Shown here piece after piece: positions 1 to 12,500 of a DNA stretch of 64,000 nt. The notes beneath the pieces are model-generated. The model saw only the letters and a list, made by a program, of their open reading frames with translations. It was not told the origin of the DNA and did not search any database. The DNA comes from Zoroaster sp. YZ-2022. Its lineage: Eukaryota > Echinodermata > Asteroidea > Forcipulatida > Zoroasteridae. The stretch is from the NCBI GenBank assembly GCA_029582265.1, contig CM055828.1, forward strand, positions 6,715,902-6,779,901. The letters are read 5' to 3'. The first letter of the stretch is position 1. Every line of letters starts with the position of its first letter. A program made the position numbers and the translations under genes.

Positions 1-28
1 ATAAAAATAAAATAAATAAATAAATAAA

Positions 29-95
29 AACGCGTCACCGCACTGATTTTGAAGCCGACCGATGACCAGAGACTTTATTTTTGGGCCTTAAGTAT
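29..95. repeat. Dispersed repeat fragment
   Basis: This stretch (CACTGATTTTGAAGCCGACC, then a GATGACCAGAGAC segment and TTTGGGCCT) is nearly repeated at 59575-59645 near the other end of the window. It is a fragment of an unnamed interspersed element. No coding potential is seen. Confidence 0.6.
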
Positions 96-149
96 TGCTA
101 CCAATGAATGAGATTTGAAATGTAGTGCCCTATTCATAACGGAATTGTA

Positions 150-320
150 CGCCATTCGTAAAAAGTCTGTAAAATACATCCATGCATATGAGAATCAAGA
201 GAGTTGTACAGAAAACAATCTGTGAAAATTTCAGATGATTTCACTGTATCATTATAAACAAGAAAATAGAGAAAATGCATTCAGATTTGTTTCCAATCAT
301 TCTAATGTGGAAAATGGATC
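150..320. repeat. Degenerate dispersed repeat related to the 59-bp satellite
   Basis: It holds GTCTGTAAAATACATCCATG, then GAATCAAGAGAG and TTGTACAGAAA, the same word order as the 59-bp unit tandemly repeated at 47539-48711. It is followed by AACAAGAAAATAGAG and GCATTCAGAT, also seen just after that satellite at about 48750. This looks like a solitary copy of the element from which the satellite arose. Confidence 0.5.
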
Positions 321-374
321 ACAGAAATGATCTAGACAGAATGTCAGACAGAATGTTTTGGTTATCATCGCCAA

Positions 375-1067
375 CTTCACATCAAGTGAGTTTTTGGATT
401 TATAATTCAGTAATCTTGTAATCATGTTATTACCGAAGGTGTAAAATCCCCTTGAAAGCTAAATAGACAAATGCTTCACATCATGTGAGTTTTTGGATTT
501 ATAATTCAGTAATCTTGTAATCAGGTTATTACCGAAGGTGTAAAATCCCCGTGAAAGCTAAAAAGACAAATGCTTCACATCAAGTGAGTTTTGGGATTTA
601 TAATTCAGTAATCTTGTAATCAGGTTATTACCGAAGGTGTAAAATCCCCTTGAAAGCTAAATAGACAAATGCTTCACATCAAGTGAGTTTTTGGATTTAT
701 AATTCAGTAATCTTGTAATCAGGTTATTACCGAAGGTGTAAAATCCCCTTGAAAGCTAAATAGACAAATGCTTCACATCAAGTGAGTTTTTGGATTTATA
801 ATTCAGTAATCTTGTAATCAGGTTATTACCGAAGGTGTAAAATCCCCTTGAAAGCTAAAAAGACAAATGCTTCACATCATGTGAGTTTTTGGATTTATAA
901 TTCAGTAATCTTGTAATCAGGTTATTACCGAAGGTGTAAAATCCCCTTGAAAGCCAAAAAGACAAATGCTTCACATCAAGTGAGTTTTGGGATTTATAAT
1001 TCAGTAATCTTGTAATCAGGTTATTACCGAAGGTGTAAAATCCCCTTGAAAGCTAAAAAGACAAATG
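375..1067. repeat. 99-bp tandem satellite, 7 copies
   Basis: Seven head-to-tail units start at 375, 474, 573, 672, 771, 870 and 969. Each begins CTTCACATCAAGTGAG and ends near AGACAAATG. Units differ by only a few substitutions (AAGTGAG/ATGTGAG, CTAAATAG/CTAAAAAG), so amplification is recent. Diverged single copies occur at about 2306-2400, 2577-2640 and 37735-37820. There are no unique spacers between units, so this is not a CRISPR. Confidence 0.9.
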
Positions 1068-1808
1068 AATATTTGTATATAACTTTGTTTTGTTGATATC
1101 TCCCCAAAATAAAAGATCTGATGGTGTCTGCCATTGACGTTATAGCTTCTAGCTTTGCTAGTTTGATCTTGGGGGCTCCGTTATAAACAAGTGGTTTATT
1201 TGTGACATGGTCAAGACATACATGCACTCTGTGTGTGCTTCTCAATGATATTCAATGATCTCTACAACAATGATCTCAACGTCACAACGCTCTATCAACT
1301 TCTAAAGAACAGCGCCCTCACTAGGCCATGCACGGAGCAGATAGTGGGCTACAAAGCTCGGATGACAATGTCTAGACTAATGCCCTTTTAATGATTAGAA
1401 TTACACACTGCTTGAATGTGGCACCGACTGCAAATTCCCAATAAACTAAGCATTATTTTGTAAGTTGACCTTGGCTTAATTGTTGTTTAGTTTCCTGGCG
1501 ATGTATACTGTTGATATACTCTAGCACGGACCTGAACATTTTTATTGAATACTGGCTAGTCAGACAAACAACTCTCCAAACTCAACAGTCCGTCAGATTT
1601 TTTAAAAGCCTGATATATCACTAAACTCATTCTGAAAGACAAAACGATTTGACTAGCCATAATTGCTAAACTCTAATATTACCTTTATAGCTTGCCAGGC
1701 CGTTAATTTGGAGAGATTTACAATTATCAACAAGTGAAAGATTCTGCATATTTCATTGTATCGCTAATGGGAAAAGATAGTGATGATGCATTGAATTCTG
1801 TTCACATG
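1068..1808. other. Intergenic stretch, no gene seen
   Basis: No credible exon was found. A segment around 1225-1385 (holding AACAGCGCCCTCACTAGG and GCAGATAGTGGGCTAC) reappears in inverted orientation at about 12045-12215 inside PTPN23 intron 14, so it is a dispersed repeat. Confidence 0.5.
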
Positions 1809-2281
1809 CATTCTAATGTGTGGACAATGGATCACGGCCAGTATCCATTTTCATTCTAATGTGTGGACAATGGATCACGGCCAGTATCCATTTTCATTCT
1901 AATGTGTGGACAATGGATCACGGCCAGTATCCATTTTCATTCTAATGTGTGGACAATGGATCACGGCCAGTATCCATTTTCATTCTAATGTGTGGACAAT
2001 GGATCACGGCCAGTATCCATTTTCATTCTAATGTGTACAAAATGGATCACGGCCAGTATCCATTTTCATTCTAATGTGTACAAAATGGATCACGGCCAGT
2101 ATCCATTTTCATTCTAATGTGTGGACAATGGATCACGGCCAGTATCCACTTTCATTCTAATGTGTACAAAATGGATCACGGCCAGTATCCATTTTCATTC
2201 TAATGTGTGGACAATGGATCACGGCCAGTATCCATTTTCATTCTAATGTGTACAAAATGGATCACGGCCAGTATCACATTT
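1809..2281. repeat. 43-bp tandem satellite, 11 copies
   Basis: Units start every 43 bases from 1809 with CATTCTAATGTG and hold ATGGATCACGGCCAGTATCC. Two variants interleave, one with TGTGGACAATGG and one with TGTACAAAATGG. The first five units are the GGAC type; the two types alternate afterwards, which suggests amplification from mixed blocks. Confidence 0.9.
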
Positions 2282-3399
2282 TCTCAAAATTGATTCTCAG
2301 GATGTTTCACTAACTTCACATCAAGTTGTGTTTTTAAGATTATAATTCAGTAATTTTGTAAACGGGTTTATCACCAAAAGTGTACACTTCCTCAGTTAAA
2401 GAGAAGGTCAAACATTAGAAATGTTGGGGGGAAAACTTTGCTTACTTTCTTGAAATCAAGATATATATATTCAACAATCAAACTGTGAAAGTTGCAACTC
2501 ATATGGAATCTTAAGTCATGAGAATAGTGTGAAAAGCATTCCCAATTTGTACAGAAATCAGAGCACTGCAAACAGTTTTTTTAAGATTATAATTCAGTCG
2601 TTTTGTAATCAGGGAACTGTCGAAGCTGTACACTCCCTTTATATCAACCTCCTGATTCTAGGAAGAAATAATGTCATAGAAATCAATGCAAAAAGCATCA
2701 CCTTAAAGCCAAACACCGTCGTCATATCCTTAGTGATTTTTTTTTCCCCGGGTTGCAATGCTAGACATTGTCATACCTGACCACTAAGCAAAACAAACCC
2801 ACAAAAAAAAACTAAACACAGTTCAAGATTTAAAGCACGAACATCAAAAATCTGATTACAATGATCAATGCATCCGACATGTACAATGTATGCTCGATAT
2901 CATTCCAAATGCTTCGCAATGAAAATAAAATCCTCGACAGGATGACGCGTCACATCACAACATTCAAACATTCTCAGCTGAGGACATCGATGTTATTGTT
3001 TTTAGTCCATGTTTGTTTCAGCCATGTCTTTCCTTCCTTAGAAAAAACATTCCCCTAAATACAATGACCTTTCTTGAAAGGATATATTATATCTTTGATG
3101 AAAACAACATGTCGGTAGGATAGTGAAAATAAACGTGCGACCCATCTTCGATTAAATATTCAAACAAAAACCAGGATTCGTTTGCACCCCTCATGTTCCC
3201 TGAGGAAGACTGCACCAGGCTTGAATAGAGTGGACTTATATATTTCTACAAACTTACGTGATGGATTCATTGCTCAACTAGAAATTTATGAGAAAATAAG
3301 CGATAAAAGAGTGAATTGGATTTGGTGACATATTAATCTTCAATAGGGTTTAATCACAAGAAATTTAATTCAGGAATGAAAGGTGCATTTAAGGTTTCT
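2282..3399. other. Intergenic stretch with decayed 99-bp-unit relatives
   Basis: Two diverged single relatives of the 99-bp satellite unit lie at about 2300-2400 and 2575-2640 (shared word TTATAATTCAGT). Short open frames at 2529-2780 and 2861-3058 show no domain and no splice logic, and I do not call them genes. Confidence 0.5.
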
Positions 3400-3735
3400 T
3401 TAACCCTAACTCCCAAAATCCTTCAGTAGTAAAGCAAGCACATGACATGTATGCACACATGTGTTTCTAATCTGTGATACATGTACATGGCCAGGGACCC
3501 TCCCTGCATGCATGGAGCAATAAACACTGTCCACTGACCCAAGCACTGACCTTGCAATCACTACAACAAACATGGATGTACATGTACCATGGAAGTATGC
3601 CTAATAACCTCAATCCTCCAAAATCCTTCACTTTAGCAAAGAGCATGTAGCATGTAACCTCAATCCTTCAAATTCCTTCACTTTATCAAAGAGGATTTTG
3701 GAGGATTTGGGAGGATTTGGGAAGGTTAGGGTTAA
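3400..3735. mobile_element. MITE with TTAACCCTAACT ends
   Basis: The element begins TTAACCCTAACTCCCAAAA and ends with the inverted GGGAAGGTTAGGGTTAA. The interior repeats the AATCCTTCACTTTA and GAGGATTTGGGAGG words. A related copy is at 34857-35131, and its core motif is nested in the MITE at 20573-20913. It lies downstream of the PTPN23 3' end. Confidence 0.65.
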
Positions 3736-3818
3736 TAAATCTTTTCATCAGATGTGAATTTATATTGTAAAAACTGCACATAATACATTTCAAAAAGAAC
3801 ATTACAATTTTTTACATT

Positions 3819-3824
3819 TTTATT
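3819..3824 (-). promoter_or_regulatory. Candidate PTPN23 polyadenylation signal
   Basis: AATAAA is read on the minus strand, about 110 bases beyond the PTPN23 stop codon. It is a reasonable position for a short 3' UTR, but the region is AT-rich and the match could be chance. Confidence 0.35.
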
Positions 3825-3930
3825 TAAATTTTAAGAACATTAGTAACTTAAATTAAAGACATTTGACAATAATTTAGACAACCAACATTTCAACAACTGA
3901 ACACTTCATGGACAAACTTTGACAAAGATT

Positions 3931-4002
3931 TTACAACTTACGTTTTGAAAGAACCTGCTGGGCAAAGCACAATACTGCAAAGTAGGAAAACTTCAGTTGT
4001 TC
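3931..4002 (-). CDS. PTPN23 exon 22 (terminal)
   Basis: It follows the acceptor TTCTTTAG in phase 0 and encodes EQLKFSYFAVLCFAQQ, then VLSKRKL and a stop. It matches the last PTP helix of HD-PTP (human LKFCYEAV). The vertebrate C-terminal PEST-like tail is absent. Confidence 0.9.
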   Translation of the reverse strand, partial: EQLKFSYFAVLCFAQQVLSKRKL

Positions 4003-7000
4003 CTAAAGAAAAAAAAACCAGACAGACAGATCTTTATCCCACACATCTAAAGTTCCATGAATTCTATTCGGTAGTTTGCCTCATTGCAGACTTTGCAGTT
4101 TATTGTGTCAATCCATGACTTAATCTGGATTGAAGAAGGTATTTAGGTCGGGTGTACCGAGTCCATCAGAGTCCAACAGCTGAACGGTGATGGAATTTGA
4201 TGGATTAAAGGGACAATATCGTCACGATCAGAGCAGACTTTCAACAGGACATGGAATCAGCATCACAGTTTAAGATGAACACAGTGACTGGCTGGCTCAT
4301 TTATGCAGCAGCAACGGTAATATGACGTTATCATGTGGGATATTATATTCAGTCACTGAGTTAATCTAAAACTACCACTCCGATTCCATGCCCTGTTGAT
4401 CGGGATGTAGTTGTCCCTTTAAGCAAGTTACCTAGTACAGAAGCATAGAAGGGGGTTAGGGTTTACAGAATAATTACCTTCTCAGCGACCATGCCTCTTC
4501 TCTGTTGTCTCATTGTCTTGACTTGTCTTGGAATGTTTACAACGCCACCTCCACACATGATCTCTTGAACAGCTGAATAAATCAGACAGAAGCTGCCGCT
4601 ACGACCAATTCCAGAGCTAGAAATAAAAAACACAAACAAACTGAATAGGATGCTGATATAATTTGCAAGAAAAACCCCTTGAGACTTGACGTAGGGCTTC
4701 ATTTCCATGAATTGTGACGAGGAAAATATGAAGAGGACAACATCATCATAATCAACAGGGCATGGAATCAAAGGCCTAGTTTAAGTTTAACTCATTGACG
4801 GAAAGTAATACCACACATGATAAGGTAATATTTCCGTTGCTGCTGCATGAATGAGCCAGTAGTTTTCAGTCACTTGTTTATCTTAAACTAGGACACCAAT
4901 TCCATGCCCTGTCGAAAGTCTGCACTGATCGTGACGATATTATCCCTTTAACTAGACGTAGCAAAAATGACTTGTGATTTGACTAAAATATTCATTATTC
5001 TTTCCATACGTTTATGAGAAAAGATTCAAGTTTAATATGAAAACAACTAGTAAACAAATGAGAAAAAAATAATAATGATGTGATTATGAGACACAATGAG
5101 GTAGTCGGAAGAGAAATGACTGCTGACTGGAGAAACAAAGCTTGTGACTTGACTTGGATAAAGATAACTTGGTTACATTTCAGTTATATGTTAATCTACC
5201 AACTTACTTGCAGTGTACTACAATAGGAGTACTTGAGCTTCTCTGCTGTCTGTAGTAGCTGTTAACTTCACTTATAAAATGCAGTATGTCTGCTGGCTTG
5301 TTGGGTACTCCACTAGTAAGGATAGGAAAAGAATTATATGAATTGCAGTATGGTTTATTGGGTACTCTGCTAGTAAGGATAGGGAAAACAATTATATGAA
5401 TTGCAGTATGCCAACTGGCTTGTTGGGTACTCTGCTAGTATCAGGGGATAGGAAAACGATATCAATTAAATTTATAGAAAACTCATCAATATTCATAAAA
5501 AGCCTCATCTTTCTTGTAAACATGGTCAGTTTTGTAAACAGCCGAAACAGAACTGTTACCATGGGAATAAATATAAACAAATGCTGCCCAAGTTTCCATA
5601 TGGGTTGTCTTAGGAGCGTGGCTACAGTCTTCAACAGTCTTACAATGGAATTTCAAGTCGGACATAAAAAACTCACAATTCTGGCCAGGAAGTGAACTGC
5701 AGCTGAAACACTGTCCTCTCCTGTCTGGTCTCTTTGTGAATGAGATGAAATGTCCTCTCCGTGTGGTAGTCTGTCGATCGTATACTCTGCATACTGATTA
5801 AGATTGACCCATACGTCTTGACTTGACCGCGGTCTTCCGGCCAGTACTGGTTAAAGTCAGCCTTGCTCTGAAAAAGATATCAACCAGTGAGAGATAGATT
5901 GGGCCAGTTACATCATTCCTAGAACCGTCTCAACTCCCTGGGGAGTATGCAGCCCATGCTGACAAATGTGTAGCACAAAGAGCATAATCAAACACAATTA
6001 CCATCTCTGCCCTCAAAGGTCCCCATTTATACTCCTGGGTGAAGAGAAGCAATTATAGTTAAGTGTCTTGCTCAGGGACACAAGCACCACGGTTGCGGCC
6101 AGGATTCGAACCCACCTTCTGACGACTCAGCCATCAGAACACAAGTCCGATGCACTAAACCGCTCGGCCATGGTACCCCAACTCGGTGAAACTAGGTAAA
6201 GTCATCTGTAGCATTTCATCACCAAGCAATGTTTCAATGAACTAACCTTAGCCGTAGGTGCCTGGGATACCAACATGGCTATGATAGACACTTGATGCTC
6301 ATACACCATGAGCCAGAAGTCATTGTAAGTGGTGGGCAGCGGCGCTTGGGTAGCGATGAATCGCGGCGACGCAGGAGACAGATCATTGATGAAGCTGGCG
6401 TTGATGTAGTCATCCTTGCCGGTCTGTAGCTTCACTCGGCTATGGTCATCTACAAGGAAAAACAATCAATAATAAGTCTACTGATGATGACTAGAGCATG
6501 CTAGTCCAAACATAAAGACGACCTATATGGTTCTCATCAGAACAACAATTTCACTGAGCGATTGTCGAGTTCCAAACCACATGGTTGTTACTGCCTCAAA
6601 AAAAAACCGATACCGATACTCCACCATGCAAAGCCTTTTAAAAAATTTAATTTTTACGGGTTTACGTAAAATTTACTTAGTGAAAATTTACTCCGTTGAA
6701 AATTGTCTGTCATTTGTTTTTCGGTAATTTTCGTTTCTATTCTTGACTGAATAAAAATGTGATGACAGATCAAATGTCCATGTTTTCCACATAAGAATGA
6801 ATACAACGAATTGGTTATTTAATGTCCATCTTGATTCAAAGAGAGTATTAGCATACTCGTAAAAACAATTTTGCCAATATTACCAACGTTGTATCTTCCC
6901 TAAAGTTGTGCATAAAGCATTATCAGTGTTAAGTGTACAAATTCATCCCCTAATCCAACCAACCCCACCTATCCCAATCCCACATATCCCCTATCCCAAT

Positions 7001-7897
7001 CCCACATATCCCTTTCCCCACCCCCACATATCCCTTTCCCCACCCCCACATATCCCCTTTCCCAATCCCACATATCCCGTATCCCAACCCCACATATCCC
7101 CTATCTCACCCCCACATATCCCCTATCCCAATCCCACATATCCCCTATCCCAATCCCACATATCCCCTATCCCAATCCCACATATCCCATATCCCCTATC
7201 CCACTCCCACATATCCCCTATCCCACTCCCACATATCCCCTATCCCAATTCCACATATCCCCTATCCCAATTCCACATATCCCCCTATCCCCTAATCCAT
7301 CCAATTCCACTCCTAACAAAACTTCATCAAGACTGAGAGACTAGTCTTACATGGCATGATGTCTGGGTATCTGTTCTTGATAGAGTAGCAACGTGCAACA
7401 GCAATGGAATACTGTCTTGTGTCACGGTCCTGGGCTTCAGTCAGTTCCTGGCATACAGAACAATGAATGAACAAATCAGATAAAAATAGTGTCTCCGATT
7501 TAAATTTCTATGATTCGTAACTGAGTGATTATGATCCAACTTAATGAATAGGGGGGGGGGGGGGTTATTTAGTGGGGGCCATGGAACACTCTTCTATGTG
7601 TTTTGAGGCTGTATGATGATTTCTGCCAGATGGTGAAATAATTTGGCTCTGTAAAGCGGGATTTTTGGGGCCAGCAAACCAAATGAGGGACGATAGATAT
7701 ATTGTGGTAGGATATGCTCCCCACTTCTAAATAACACCCCTACCCCCCTCCCCCCCCAACATCTAAGTAGCGATTGAGGACCATAATTTAAGTTCTATTC
7801 ATTGTTTCCATTCTAATCATATGTAAGGTTTATTATCTTCCACATACTACAGCTGGAGAGGTATCAATGATTTTCAGCCAAGACTTCCCCCCCCCCC

Positions 7898-7934
<37 letters not shown>

Positions 7935-9549
7935 GTGTCATTATATTGAGTTTCAAAGCAGATATCAAAAAGTGTCTTAATTTATGATTTTCTCGATTCA
8001 GGTTCAAAAACGAAATCATCAGTAATGCTTGGTGTTTTCATTCTATTCATATGGACTTGGAAGGGTTATTATTTGTCTATGCAGATACTGCATAGCTGGG
8101 GAATCTATAGAACCCTTCTACCTAAACATTTCCAGCAAACAGTTTCAAGACAACTTCAAAAGAAACCCTGCATTTGACCTCAATCATTCTCAGTCATTGG
8201 TAAACATAGTATGATGTATCACTTTATATTCAGTCATGAATGAATACTAATATATGATTTTTGATATCTAATATATGATTTTTGCTATCTAATATATGAT
8301 TTTTGCTATCTAATATATGATTTTTCTTACCTTCCAAAGACCATCCAATACTATCGGTCCACTAAGCATATGCTTGCCAAGCCCATCCACATACTTCTCA
8401 AATCTCTCTACATCTTCGACAAACTTTTCCAATGTTTGCTTATCGTCATACGGATCTTTAGACTTTGGGAAGGGACGTGATGTGATAGAATACCCATCTG
8501 TTGTTACAGGTTTGGTGGTAGTTGCCATTGGGAGGATACTCTGGGAGGATATTCTCGGAGATCCGGCTTGTATGAAAATGTCCGACAAGGCTGCCTCGTT
8601 GGACAAGGGGGGTTGTGCGGGTGGAGGCGACACCCGAGAAGGGGGGCTCTCAGTTTGGGTGTTGGGTGGGACTTCCTCAGAAGCCGTCTCCGAGGGTTGA
8701 GGTTCTGGTAGAAGGAGCTGCCCGAGAGACTTCTGCTCACTGTCGGGGCTTGTCGAGAGGAGATCGCAGGAGCTGGGTTCTATTTTAACTGGCTGTAGAG
8801 ACGGCTGTGGTAATCGCTGCTGCTCCTCCTTCAGTGCTTTGTTCACCTGCTGGACTTGATTCAGAGGGGGTTTAGATGGCTGTTGGAACTGCTGGTTAGA
8901 GGAACCTGCTGGATAATGAACGGCAGTGTTTTGAGGTGGCTGCATTGGCATTCCTTTAGCGGGATGGATCATGCTAGCGGGTTGGTTCATGTCAGGATGC
9001 GGTAGTGGGTTCAAAACAGGGGTTTGCATTCTCTGGTTGGGTGGGTTCACAACAGGTGATTGCATGCTTTGATAGGGTTGGTTCAAAACAGGTGTTTGCA
9101 TTCTCTGGTTGGGTGGGTTCACAACAGGTGATTGCATGCTTTGATAGGGTTGGTTAAAAACAGGTGTTTGCATTCTCTGGTTGGGTGGGTTCACAACAGG
9201 TGATTGCATGCTTTGATAGGGTTGGTTCAAATTAGGTGTTTGCATTCGTTGATCATTTGGGTTTACAACTGGTATTTGCATACTAGGATTGGGCGGGTTC
9301 CAAACGGGCGATTGCATGCTTTGATTGGGTTGGTTCACAACAAGTGGTTGTGTTCTCTGAATGGGAGGGTTCACAACAGGTGACATATTGTGTTGGTTGT
9401 TACCTGCAGGTGGCATCCTTTGGTTTGATTGGTTCACACCAGGCGGTGGCATCGCTTGATTGGTCTGGCCAAATCCTTGAGGTGGTATCTGTGGTTGATT
9501 CGCATAACCCATATTGTGTTGAGCACCCGTGAACTGGCCACTTTGATGC

Positions 9550-9584
<35 letters not shown>

Positions 9585-12500
9585 AGTGTAAGGTTGGTGG
9601 AGAGACTGTGCTGGACCCGTCTGCTGCTGCACGGGTTGCTGTTGCTGGGGTAGCTGCCCTCCACTAGTCCTATGCTGCGGCTGTGTCTGTGGCCAACTCT
9701 GACCTCCAACCTGGTGGAACTGCCCTTGGGTAGGCTGTGCCATTCTCGGTTGTTGTCCCATGGTAATTGGTTGCTGCCCAACTGAGACTGGCTGTCCAAT
9801 TGAAGCAGGCTGCTGCCCTGTGAAACCTGCTTGTGGTCCCATGTTTGTCGGCTGTGCTCCTACACCTCCGTGGTAAGAGGCAGGTTGAGTCTGTCCAGAG
9901 GCAGGTTGTTGTGGGGGAAATGCCTGTTGTCCTTGGATGTAAGATGGATGTATGTGTTGCCCACCCCCTTGTGGGATACCTTGGGGTACGTGCCTGACTG
10001 GGCTTCCTTGTTGGGCATTAGGCGTTTCAAATCTGGCTTGATTGAAAGCCTGTTGCTGCTGCTGTGTTTGTTGCTGAGGCACAGCCTGTCCGAAGCCTGG
10101 TTGCTGATTAGGAGGCATGTGTGTAAAGCCTTGAATTGGTTGCGCGGGCATATGCTGTGGACTTGCTGTTGGGGTTTGTTGGTGTGGATTTACGTTTCCA
10201 TGATGGGGCTGTCCCGTATGCTGAGGGCCAGGTTGTATGGGAGGCCCGGGTTGTGTGTAGCTTTGTACCGGTCTATGTTGAGGACTTGCTGTTGGTGTTT
10301 GGTTGTTTACCGGTGGGCTTGGCTGCTGATGTGGATGCTGAAACCTCTGAGGATGCATGGTTTGCATACTGGGTTGTTGATAATGCATAGGCTGTGGCTG
10401 TGGCTGTGGCTGTGACTGGTCCGTCTGATGTGAGGTCATCGGATACCCAGGCTGTGATTGGCTGGTGGGCTGTGAAGCCATTGGCTGCTGAGGCTGTTGC
10501 ATCACGTATGGCAACTGTGACTGGCCCCCTTGCGGTGGCAGACCGGGCTGTTGAGGCTGTGGATAGACGTTGGGTTGTGACATCATAGGAGGTTGGTTGG
10601 CAGGATGAGCAGGTCTTCCAAACTGCTGCGGATGACCTTCTTGTGGAGATATCTGCTGAGGTTGTCCTGGTAGTTGATGAGCACCAGTTGATGTTTGAGT
10701 CATTGGGGACACAATGGGAGTTGTTATACTGCTCACCATGGCTGTGCTTGCTTGTGGCTGAGCCTGTACACCATGAGGAGGGTTACTGGGGGGTTGAACG
10801 GTACTTGATGCGATGGCATTGCCTGGAGGGATTGCCTGTTGAGCATTACTGTGAGGTCGGTATGAGCTAGAGACTGTGTACCCAAGATGATGTTGGGAAT
10901 ATGAAGTTGGCATCTGATGAGAGAGATGAAGATTTGGGGGTAACTGCTGTGACATCTGTGGTTGGCTGACAGTCTGTGGCAACATGGGTTGCTGCATTCG
11001 AGGCCTGGAGTTGTACACCGCCGGCTGCTGGCCATGGGATATCATTGGTTGCTGGGAACCAGGCTCTGATGCCACGGGTGTCCAAGTGTGTGATTGGCTG
11101 CCGGATTGTGACAACATGGGTTGCTGCTGCTGTGATTGGCCGCCGGGCTGTTGGTGATGTGATTGGACACCAGGCTGTGACATCATAGGTTGCTGCTGCT
11201 GGGATGATTGGCTGGCGGGCTGTGGTACCCTGCCATAGGGTTGACCCTGTTGAGATGGAGGAACAGAGTGCATCCTTGACTGATCATAAGGCAGGTTACC
11301 AGCACCAGACTGTGCCGGGAGACTCTGGTTGTCCATTGAAGGTTGGGATCCCAGCGGAAAACCTCCAAAACTTGAATGTCGTTCCAGGGCTCCAGGAATA
11401 TATGCTGATACTGCAGCAGCTGACATAGCTGGCAGGGTCATGTCACCTACTCCAGCAGATGAGGAACCCTTGGATGATTTGGGCTGCCAGAAGTCAGAGA
11501 GTCTCGGAACAGCAAGCATGGGATCAACAGAAGAGACTGGCTTTGGTGCAGTGGGTCTAGATGGTGCTGTGGAATTAAAGATAGCATTAGTAATTCAAAA
11601 ATAACGAAAAATTTACACCAACTAAGTTTCATATAAATCTGAGATCATTTATGTTTTTAAGGGGAATTAAGGGGATGTGTTAAGGGGATGTGTTAAGGAT
11701 ATGTGTTAAGGGGATGTGTTAAGGGGATTTAAGGATAACGCTTGCTCAATCTGTACACCTACCTGGTTTAGGTCTAAATCTTTCCATCTTGCTGATTCTC
11801 TCCTCCTGGTTCATCTTGACGACTCCTTGGATTCTGTCGAGAAGCTTCTGTAATCCTTGTTGTAGCTTCTTGTAGAACTCAATACCCTTATGTGATTTGG
11901 CCAAGAGGTCGTCGTACACAGTGTACGAGGCAATCAGCTCCTGTATCTTGTCACCACGTCTGAAAAGGTACCCAGAAGCATTATAAAATAGTGCTTTCAT
12001 TGGGAAGTTGTAACTGGGTCATCATTTTGGGTATTAGGTACAACAATGTCATCCAAGCTAAGTAGCCCACTATCTGCTCCATACATGGCCTATTGAGGGC
12101 GTTGTTCTTAAGAAGTTTATATAGAATTGTACAGAATTGTTAAGTTGAGTGCCACATCCTGGCTTGTTGTGGAGATCATTGAATGCCACTAAGAAGCACA
12201 CTCAATCACTCACGTCTAATTTCATGTAGTTTGCCGGGTCAAGCACCTAATACCATGATGCTGGATATCAAAACCATGCTTGTTTTGCATGTATGTATTT
12301 GAAGTACAATGTTGTTGACTGGGTTATAAATCAAGATGGCACATTTCATGTAAGTAAGAGACTTCTGGTCGTATCAAGGTTTTAGGCAAAAGGAAGAAGT
12401 GAGAAAAGTCAGTTGAGCATCCTATCTTACTTCTTGGTGATGTCAGTGTGCATCTTTCTCGTGTCTGCATAGGCAGCGTTAGCCTCAGTCAATGCCTTCA

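Noticed and set aside
375..1067. Regular 99-bp repeats resembling a CRISPR array
   Set aside because: The whole unit repeats with no unique spacers, and the host is an animal nuclear genome.
6908..7336. 142-codon frame of PYPNPTYP-type repeats as a protein
   Set aside because: It is the translation of a C-rich minisatellite, with no splice or start context.
9831..10415. 194-codon plus-strand frame as an antisense gene
   Set aside because: It is a shadow of the stop-poor proline/glutamine-rich PTPN23 exon 16 on the minus strand.
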